Below are positions 34,376 to 39,536 of a DNA stretch of 39,536 nucleotides, one piece after another (the stretch's first letter is position 1; every line of letters starts with the position of its first letter). The notes beneath the pieces were generated by a model. That model made no database searches and was not told the origin of the DNA. It saw only the letters and a list, made by a program, of their open reading frames with translations. The stretch comes from Smithella sp. PtaU1.Bin162 (GTDB lineage: Bacteria > Desulfobacterota > Syntrophia > Syntrophales > Smithellaceae). Made by a program: the position numbers and the translations under genes. The DNA lies in contig MVRV01000048.1 of assembly GCA_002068015.1 (NCBI GenBank), positions 1-39,536 on the forward strand. The letters run 5' to 3'.

Positions 34376-35005
34376 TTATCTGATTGACGGGTTATACATT
34401 TTTTCATGGCCGATCGTGGAAGTCGGAGTCCGGCCATAGTTATGACCGGGCATTACTTTGGTATCATCCGGCAGGGTAAAAAGTTTTTCCTGAATGGATT
34501 TATACATTACCTGCCAGGAACCGCCGGGTAAATCGGTTCTTCCCACGGCTTCGACAAACAGGGTATCGCCGGTGAAAACAATACCTCGTGTATAGAGAGC
34601 CATTCCGCCGGGGGAATGGCCGGGAGTATGAATTACCTTGAGAGATATGTTGCCGATGTCGATGGTATCACCGTCTTTAACCATAATATCGGGTGGCGGG
34701 GATTGTTTTGCTCCAAACATCCGCAGTATCATTGCCGGTGTCGATGTAAGCATTTCGGCATCGTCTTCATGAACAATAATTTTTGCCCCGGTTATTTTTT
34801 TCATTTCGGCATTGCCGCCGATATGATCAACATGGCCGTGGGTGTTAACAATATAATTGATATGCAAATTATTGGCTTTTGCCTCATTGACAATTTCTGC
34901 GGCGTTATCAGCCGGATCAATAACCAGGGCATCGCCGGTTACGGGATCGCCGATCAGATAGGCAAAAACAGCCATATGTCCCACCTGTATTTGTTTGACA
35001 AACAT
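34376..35005 (-). CDS. MBL-fold metallohydrolase, glyoxalase-II-like
   Basis: This 209-residue protein has the metallo-beta-lactamase motif THGHVDHIGG (H56, H58, D60, H61), a metal histidine in HTPGHSPGG, and the bridging aspartate in FTGDTLF. MPGHNYG near the end supplies the last histidine. The sequence resembles the short bacterial glyoxalase-II-like / thioesterase group rather than true GloB, which has a glutathione-binding C-terminal domain. It could hydrolyse a thioester or oxidise a persulfide. It is immediately upstream of purC. ATG 35005 follows GAGAAAGGA. Confidence 0.85.
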   Translation of the reverse strand: MFVKQIQVGHMAVFAYLIGDPVTGDALVIDPADNAAEIVNEAKANNLHINYIVNTHGHVDHIGGNAEMKKITGAKIIVHEDDAEMLTSTPAMILRMFGAKQSPPPDIMVKDGDTIDIGNISLKVIHTPGHSPGGMALYTRGIVFTGDTLFVEAVGRTDLPGGSWQVMYKSIQEKLFTLPDDTKVMPGHNYGRTPTSTIGHEKMYNPSIR

Positions 35006-35077
35006 AACAGTCCTTTCTCAGAGAAATCAAAAATTCCTAGCACTTTTTGGTTTCTTTCGTCAATTTAAATCAATGAG

Positions 35078-35109
35078 ACTTGGCCTTTTTCAGGCGTAGC
35101 CGCAAAAAA
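35078..35109 (+). repeat. 32-base direct repeat, copy 1, with hairpin
   Basis: The repeat starts ACTTGGCC and is identical to 35167-35198. GGCCTTTTT (35082-35090) pairs with AAAAAGGCC (35105-35113), and inside GGC-GTA-GCC forms a small loop. The 3' GGCC arm is outside the repeat unit. Confidence 0.9.
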
Positions 35110-35166
35110 GGCCTTAGTCGAATTGATCCTGAGGCAAGGCAGTGAACTGAAGGATCCAGCAGCAGC

Positions 35167-35198
35167 ACTTGGCCTTTTTCAGGCGTAGCCGCAAAAAA
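35167..35198 (+). repeat. 32-base direct repeat, copy 2
   Basis: It is a perfect copy of 35078-35109, with starts 89 bases apart. It lacks the closing GGCC arm; A-run and ATATTT follow. Between copies GATCCT (35125-35130) pairs with AGGATC (35151-35156). The region lies between rsmB and the MBL gene. Confidence 0.9.
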
Positions 35199-35221
35199 AT
35201 ATTTCCCATAGTGCCGGTAAA

Positions 35222-36565
35222 TTATTTACGTTTCAGAACGGCCGCGAAAAATCCATCCATGTTATGCCAAGGGGGAAATGTCCGGAAAAATCCCCCGGAG
35301 TCAATCAGCCGGGGAGAGATGAAGGGAGGCGGCGGGCAGACGGAAAAAACAGGATTAAAACGAAGAAAGCTATTGATTACATTTTCATTTTCCCGTGGCA
35401 AAAGAGAACAGGTGCAATAAATCAAATGGCCGCCCTTACGGACGGCGAAAGCCGCGTTATGCAAAATGGTATTCTGGATTTTGGCAATCTCAGCAAGATC
35501 GGCGGCCTGAATTCGCCATTTAATTTCCGGATTGCGGCGTAGAGTGCCCGATCCTGAACAGGGCGCATCGATGAGGACATAATCAAATTTCTCCGTCAAT
35601 GATTCCGGCAACCGCTCGGTCAGGTCAGCCTGCCTGGTTTTAATAATGGTTATACCGAGCCTTTTTGCGTCTTTTTCTAATTCTTCAAGTTTATTCAAGT
35701 CGTAATCGAGAGCGAGAATTTTGCCGGTGTTTTTTAAAATTGCCGCAAGATGGGTTGTTTTACCACCGGTGCCGGAACAAACATCCAGGAATGACTCCCG
35801 GCTTTTCGGGCAAACCAGATGCGAAATCAGTTGGGATGCTTCATCCTGAATGCGCAAAAAGCCTTTTTGAAAGAAATCTGTTTTCTGAATGGGTGAGGGG
35901 GAACTATGGAGGAGCAGGCCATCGGAGGAAAAAGACGTTGGTGCTGGATCAAAACCGGCATGCTTTAATTTTTCCCGGAGTTCATCCGGTGAAATTTTTA
36001 GAGTATTAACTCTCACTGTCAAAGGCGGCATTTCGTTGTTGGCTGCACATAAGGCCTCGGTATTCAGCAGGCCGAATAAAGAGAGCCAGATTTTGGTAAG
36101 CCAAAGAGGGTGAGAGTAAAAAGCGGCGATAAATTCAGCTGGTTTTTCTTCCCGTGAAGGAAAATTAATGCGGTCGCTGTGTCGCAGATAATTTCTTAGG
36201 ACGGCATTGACTAATCCGCTTTTGGCCGGATTAATAACCCTGGCTATTTTAACCGCTTCGTCAACAACGGCAAAGGCCGGCAAGCGGTCGCTGAATTTCA
36301 GCTGAAAAAGACCGGTTCGTAGGATGTTTTTAATGTTCTCATCTGTTTTTTTCCAATTGCCGTGACAGAGCTTAATGAGTATCCAGTCGAGATGACCCCG
36401 GAGACGCAATACGCCGTAAACAATGTGAGTCAGCAGTCGGCCGTCTGCCGTACCGGAAAGATTATTGAAATCCAGGCATTCATCAAGAAGATTTCCGGCG
36501 AAATCTTTACTTAAGTGGACTTGATCGAGTATATCTACCGCCAGACGGCGAATGGATTTTTTCAT
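35222..36565 (-). CDS. rsmB: 16S rRNA m5C967 methyltransferase RsmB
   Basis: This 447-residue protein has an N-terminal NusB-like RNA-binding domain (about 1-130) and a C-terminal Rossmann methyltransferase. The SAM site is DVCSGTGGKTTHL (261-273). The two cysteines of m5C enzymes are C336 (DAPCSGSG, motif IV) and C386 (YCTCSLLPRENE, motif VI, the catalytic one). It modifies C967 of 16S rRNA. It follows fmt by 12 bases, the usual fmt-rsmB pair. Downstream is the repeat-bearing gap. Confidence 0.95.
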   Translation of the reverse strand: MKKSIRRLAVDILDQVHLSKDFAGNLLDECLDFNNLSGTADGRLLTHIVYGVLRLRGHLDWILIKLCHGNWKKTDENIKNILRTGLFQLKFSDRLPAFAVVDEAVKIARVINPAKSGLVNAVLRNYLRHSDRINFPSREEKPAEFIAAFYSHPLWLTKIWLSLFGLLNTEALCAANNEMPPLTVRVNTLKISPDELREKLKHAGFDPAPTSFSSDGLLLHSSPSPIQKTDFFQKGFLRIQDEASQLISHLVCPKSRESFLDVCSGTGGKTTHLAAILKNTGKILALDYDLNKLEELEKDAKRLGITIIKTRQADLTERLPESLTEKFDYVLIDAPCSGSGTLRRNPEIKWRIQAADLAEIAKIQNTILHNAAFAVRKGGHLIYCTCSLLPRENENVINSFLRFNPVFSVCPPPPFISPRLIDSGGFFRTFPPWHNMDGFFAAVLKRK

Positions 36566-36577
36566 GACTGCCCTTTT

Positions 36578-37516
36578 TCAACCCAAAATTGTTTTTGGAT
36601 CAAGTCGATGGCCGCGTAAAAAATCACGGACAGTCATTCTTTTTTTACCGGCCAGTTGCACGTCCCGAAGAAACACATATCCGTCGGCGGCAGTTACGGT
36701 TAATCCACGGTCGGTTACAGCACCGAGTGTGCCGGGTGCGTTGTCCGGATGACCGATTTCATATCCGGCAGAAAATATTTTTAAGGCCTGTCCCCCCAGA
36801 AATGTGTAAGCAGCAGGTGAGGGACTAAGTCCACGGATCAGATTTACAATGTTTCCGGCGGGAGATTGCCAGCAAATCCGGCCTGTTTCTTTTTTTAAGC
36901 GGGGGGCAAAGGTCACCCGGGAAGTATTTTGCGGTTGACGTAAAGCCGTGCCTGCCGCCATCAGGTCAATGGCCTCAATGAGCAGGTGTGCTCCTTGAAT
37001 TGCCAGCCGGTCGTGCAGTTCACCATAGGTTTCCGTGGCTTTAATTGCAGTTTGTTGCTGCAGTAAAATATCTCCGGAATCCATCCCTTCGTCCATGAGC
37101 ATGATCGTAACGCCTGTTGTTGTTTCTCCCCGGATTATTGCCCAGTTTACCGGCGCCGCGCCGCGATATTCGGGTAATAAGGAAGGATGAATATTCAGAC
37201 AGGCGAGCGGCGGAAAATTAATAATAGTTTTCGGGAGAATCTGGCCGAATGCCGCCACAACAACCATCTCCGGATTCAGATTACGAAATATTTCCAAAAA
37301 GGCCGGATCTTTAACCCTTTCCGGCTGAAAAACAGGCAATCCTAATTTTTGTGCCAGAATTTTTACCGGCGGGGATGTTTCTTTTTGTCCTCTGCCCTGA
37401 GGACGATCCGGTTGGCTGACAACTCCGATAACGGGATAGTTGCGGTTTACAAGTTGTTCCAATGCGGGCAGGGCAAATGCGGGCGTTCCCATAAAAAGAA
37501 TGCGGGGATGGTCCAT
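36578..37516 (-). CDS. fmt: Methionyl-tRNA formyltransferase Fmt
   Basis: This 312-residue enzyme formylates initiator Met-tRNA using 10-formyl-THF. The catalytic region is NIHPSLLPEYRGAAPVNWA (N108, H110) and D146 in DEGMDSGDI. The N-terminal Rossmann part begins with ILFMGTPAFALPALEQL, and the C-terminal OB-like domain binds tRNA. GGATCCCC stands weakly as a ribosome site before ATG 37516. It heads an operon with rsmB and is read from a near-consensus promoter. Confidence 0.96.
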   Translation of the reverse strand: MDHPRILFMGTPAFALPALEQLVNRNYPVIGVVSQPDRPQGRGQKETSPPVKILAQKLGLPVFQPERVKDPAFLEIFRNLNPEMVVVAAFGQILPKTIINFPPLACLNIHPSLLPEYRGAAPVNWAIIRGETTTGVTIMLMDEGMDSGDILLQQQTAIKATETYGELHDRLAIQGAHLLIEAIDLMAAGTALRQPQNTSRVTFAPRLKKETGRICWQSPAGNIVNLIRGLSPSPAAYTFLGGQALKIFSAGYEIGHPDNAPGTLGAVTDRGLTVTAADGYVFLRDVQLAGKKRMTVRDFLRGHRLDPKTILG

Positions 37517-37545
37517 GAAGGGGATCCTTTCTGTTTTCTGTTTTA

Positions 37546-37574
37546 CCTATATGGAAATAAAAAAAAAGTGTCAA
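37546..37574 (-). promoter_or_regulatory. Sigma-70 type promoter of fmt-rsmB
   Basis: On the minus strand TTGACA (37574-37569), a 17-base spacer and TATAGG (37551-37546) end about 30 bases before the fmt ATG. Confidence 0.7.
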
Positions 37575-37609
37575 GGACAACAAATTATTAATAGTTCTTT
37601 CAGTATCTA

Positions 37610-37638
37610 TTGAAAATTCGGCCGTCAAGGCTTATATT
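37610..37638 (+). promoter_or_regulatory. Candidate promoter for the RsbRD-N-like pair
   Basis: TTGAAA (37610-37615), 17 bases, TATATT (37633-37638). It lies about 255 bases before ATG 37895, so the leader would be long. Confidence 0.45.
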
Positions 37639-37894
37639 AAAAATAAATAAAACGTATGGCGAAAAGTCCGGAAGGAGGTTTTTTATATAAAAAGTCGTAA
37701 GATTCATTGATAAGTAAAATAATAAGACGGCGGAGGCTCATTCCATGAAAACAATGATTTCATTTATAAACTGTTTATTTGGTAAACATTGATTTGTTGG
37801 ATGGGGATGAAGATTCGGATTCAACGGAAAAAAAGCAATCAAACAAAATAAAGTAAAAAAAGATAGTTATCATTGGAAGGAAAGGAGATTGATT

Positions 37895-38362
37895 ATGAAG
37901 CCGTATGCCGCTAAATATCTTGAATTAATTCAATATCATGCAGAAAAAATGGCAAAAAGATGGGCCAGTGATGTTCGCAGCAATCTCAAAACACCATTTT
38001 ACAGATTGCTGGATGAGCAAAAAATTGTTTCGCAATGTATCAGGTTTTATCAGTATTTCAGCAAAATGTTCGTCGACGAAAAATTAAGCAAAGACAGCTT
38101 AACATATTTCAAAACCTATGCCCGGGAATGTTATGATATGGGCATCCCCATGGATGAAGCCATTTACGGTTTGATCCTGATGCGGCGGCATATTTGGCTG
38201 TATGCGGAATTTCAAACCATCTTCTTTACGGGAATCGATCAGATGCAGGCGGTTGATACCTTGAGCCGGACAATATTGCTATTCGATTATGCCGTTCACG
38301 ATATTACGAAAGAATATCAGGAACTGATGAAAGAAGGAAAGAGCGGGAAAAAAGGCAAATAA
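37895..38362 (+). CDS. RsbRD N-terminal-domain-like small protein, copy 1
   Basis: The start ATG 37895 follows AAAGGAG; a TTG two codons upstream is in frame but less likely. The 155-residue protein is all alpha-helical and has no membrane segment. It has W23 near the N terminus, YARECYDMGIPMDEAIYGLILMRRHIWLYAEF in sense (about residues 75-106), and a SRTILLFDYAV helix near the C terminus. This fits the helical RsbRD N-terminal domain (PF14361-like) found in stress-signalling co-antagonists. It lacks the STAS domain of full RsbR proteins, so it would be a stand-alone sensor or adaptor. A tandem paralogue follows after 57 bases. The family call comes from pattern memory only. Confidence 0.55.
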   Translation: MKPYAAKYLELIQYHAEKMAKRWASDVRSNLKTPFYRLLDEQKIVSQCIRFYQYFSKMFVDEKLSKDSLTYFKTYARECYDMGIPMDEAIYGLILMRRHIWLYAEFQTIFFTGIDQMQAVDTLSRTILLFDYAVHDITKEYQELMKEGKSGKKGK

Positions 38363-38419
38363 GCAGATAAGTTTTTTCGTCTCAACGTTTGTATTGATTA
38401 TCGTGAAAGGAGGTCAAGT

Positions 38420-38881
38420 ATGCTGGCTTCTCTGAAATTGATTGATCTGGTGGAAAAAAATTCCCGGGAAATTGCTCAAGATTGGGCGAATGTAGTGAAA
38501 AAAAACGGACGGACACCTCATTATCATAATTTACCCGTGGAAGAGTTGATAACGCGGGCTGTCGAGTTTTATCGTCAATTGAGAAATCTTTTGATGTCTT
38601 CCAACACATTTGAAGATTCTCAGGCATATTTTCTTAAATATGCAAGAATTTGTTATGACGAGGGCATTCCTCTGCATGAAGCTGTTTATGCATTGGTTTT
38701 GATGCGCCGGCAAATGTGGCTCTTTGCGGAGTTTCAGGCGACTTTTGTTACTGTTGTCGAACAGCATCAGGCCATTGAAAGCATCAGCCGGACAATTCTC
38801 GTGATAGATTATGCCGTTTATAAAATTACCCAGCATTATCTGGAGTTAATGAGCCGGGAAAAATCCGCATCACGTAAATGA
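38420..38881 (+). CDS. RsbRD N-terminal-domain-like small protein, copy 2
   Basis: This 153-residue paralogue of the preceding gene shares GIPLHEAVYALVLMRRQMWLF and SRTILVIDYAV(Y). AAAGGAGG lies before ATG 38420. W22 and the RR-x-x-W motif are kept; most surface positions differ, so the duplication is old. The pair may form a heterodimer. A very strong terminator follows. No kinase, STAS or phosphatase gene of a stressosome is in the window, so a role in that signalling is only inferred. Confidence 0.55.
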   Translation: MLASLKLIDLVEKNSREIAQDWANVVKKNGRTPHYHNLPVEELITRAVEFYRQLRNLLMSSNTFEDSQAYFLKYARICYDEGIPLHEAVYALVLMRRQMWLFAEFQATFVTVVEQHQAIESISRTILVIDYAVYKITQHYLELMSREKSASRK

Positions 38882-38921
38882 TTATCGTCATCTGCTTATG
38901 AAATTCCGGTAAGTGGATCAA

Positions 38922-38980
38922 GAGCCTTTATCCGGGCGGAGAATTACTTCCGCCCGGATAAAGGCTCCATGATTTTTATT
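38922..38980 (+). terminator. Very strong intrinsic terminator
   Basis: The perfect 19-base arms 38922-38940 and 38949-38967 start with GAGCCTTTATCC and enclose an eight-base loop. GATTTTTATT follows at 38971-38980. It ends the RsbRD-N-like transcript. Confidence 0.9.
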
Positions 38981-39026
38981 CTCGATTGTGCATTTTTAAT
39001 CCCTCCGGAGAAATCATCCATTATTA

Positions 39027-39536
39027 ATGCTTGCTTTCATCTGCAAAATAAATAATGCTGGATCATCAATTGAAGAGCGAGCTAATTATATTATTCAGCG
39101 AATTAAAACCAGGCTGATCAACCTCCCGCGGGATTTGCAGCTTTTTTTAGCGGCGATGTTTATTTTCGGTTTTTCCCAGAGTATTGTTGATGCAACCTTC
39201 AATAATTTTTTAAACGAGACATTTTCCATAAGTGATTTCCAGCGTGGATTTCTGGAATTGCCCCGGGAAATGCCGGGATTTCTTGTTGTCTTTGTCTCCG
39301 CAATATTATTTTTTCTTTGCTCCAGGCGGCTGGCCGCACTGGCTAATCTTTTGTGTGCATTCGGCATTTTATTTATCGGACTTTGTTCAACCAGCTTTTC
39401 CATAATGCTCGTCTGGCTTTTTATTTTCAGCATCGGGCAGCATCTGTTTCTTCCGACCAACCAGAGCATCGGCATGGAACTGGCGCGCGACGGAAAGACC
39501 GGCCGCAGGCTGGGTCAGTTAAGCGGCATTGCCAAT
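39027..39536 (+). CDS. MFS transporter, N-terminal part (3' end outside window)
   Basis: The frame opens after TAA at 38997, has ATG 39027 and stays open to the last base (170 codons). CCGGAG is 16 bases upstream, so a later start is possible. After a cytosolic, basic N terminus, hydrophobic helices run about 38-58, 82-100, 102-121 and 125-145. The SRRLAALANLLCAFG loop and the long first helix fit the first half of a major facilitator transporter. GMELARDGKTGRRLGQLSG looks like the loop after helix 4. The substrate is unknown. Confidence 0.65.
   Translation, partial: MLAFICKINNAGSSIEERANYIIQRIKTRLINLPRDLQLFLAAMFIFGFSQSIVDATFNNFLNETFSISDFQRGFLELPREMPGFLVVFVSAILFFLCSRRLAALANLLCAFGILFIGLCSTSFSIMLVWLFIFSIGQHLFLPTNQSIGMELARDGKTGRRLGQLSGIAN

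Larger units (their letters stand above)
37517..37894. other. Divergent gap between fmt and the RsbRD-N-like gene
   Basis: It holds back-to-back promoter candidates: the fmt promoter (37546-37574) and one for the plus strand (37610-37638). A roughly 250-base AT-rich leader follows. It contains a 15-codon frame at ATG 37745 (MKTMISFINCLFGKH) with GGAGG upstream; this could be a leader peptide or chance. No RNA family is recognised. Confidence 0.5.

Noticed and set aside
1..39536. tRNA, rRNA or CRISPR array
   Set aside because: No T-loop-like motifs in cloverleaf context, no conserved rRNA sequence and no regularly spaced repeats were seen by reading; a dedicated search was not possible.
1..39536. 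Window ends as one circular MFS gene
   Set aside because: One end is a C-terminal and the other an N-terminal MFS fragment, but no shared sequence joins them and the flanking genes differ.

Overview
The window looks like a chromosomal segment of a Gram-negative, syntroph-like member of the Desulfobacterota (old Deltaproteobacteria, Syntrophales-type). The basis is LpxC (lipid A, so an outer membrane), a DUF4390-NtrY-NtrX block, a DctP/Q/M TRAP transporter under sigma-54 control, RsbRD-N-like proteins, and several lipoproteins and exported hydrolases. The taxon is inferred from gene content; no rRNA or tRNA gene was seen.

Bases 1-14035 are accessory. They hold the end of an MFS transporter, two paralogous GNAT-type acyltransferases flanking a PepD-like M20C dipeptidase, a secreted C45 (penicillin-acyltransferase-like) protein, two divergent exported S12 beta-lactamase-fold hydrolases, a lipoprotein of unknown family and a secreted D-aminoacylase-type amidohydrolase. 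An ISNCY/IS1202-like insertion sequence with a 16-bp target duplication sits exactly between the promoters of the two S12 genes. The set reads as a module for making, importing or breaking down N-acyl, D-amino-acid or small-peptide compounds, although no substrate can be named.

Bases 14036-17860 are housekeeping: yebC, ruvC, ruvA, ruvB and queH. Bases 17990-24688 form a self-contained catabolic unit. A sigma-54 activator with two tandem near-duplicate PAS domains is transcribed away from an SDR dehydrogenase, a VOC/epimerase-like enzyme and a complete TRAP transporter. A -24/-12 promoter lies in the divergent gap and a large stem-loop lies between dctP and dctQ.

Bases 24964-30355 carry lpxC, a DUF4390 protein and the NtrY/NtrX two-component pair. 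From 30425 to 37516 the genes run on the minus strand: an LPG-synthase-like membrane protein, a DUF3568 lipoprotein, a TPR-like protein coupled to DnaJ, purC, a metallo-beta-lactamase-fold hydrolase, and fmt-rsmB. The end of the window has two tandem small helical proteins resembling the RsbRD N-terminal domain, a very strong terminator, and the start of a second MFS transporter that runs off the edge.

The observations most worth following are: the gene-conversion block shared by the two GNAT genes; the IS landing against the -35 box between mirrored S12 promoters; the hydrolase/acyltransferase cluster as a possible undescribed pathway; and the dual-PAS regulator with its sigma-54 promoter and TRAP operon.
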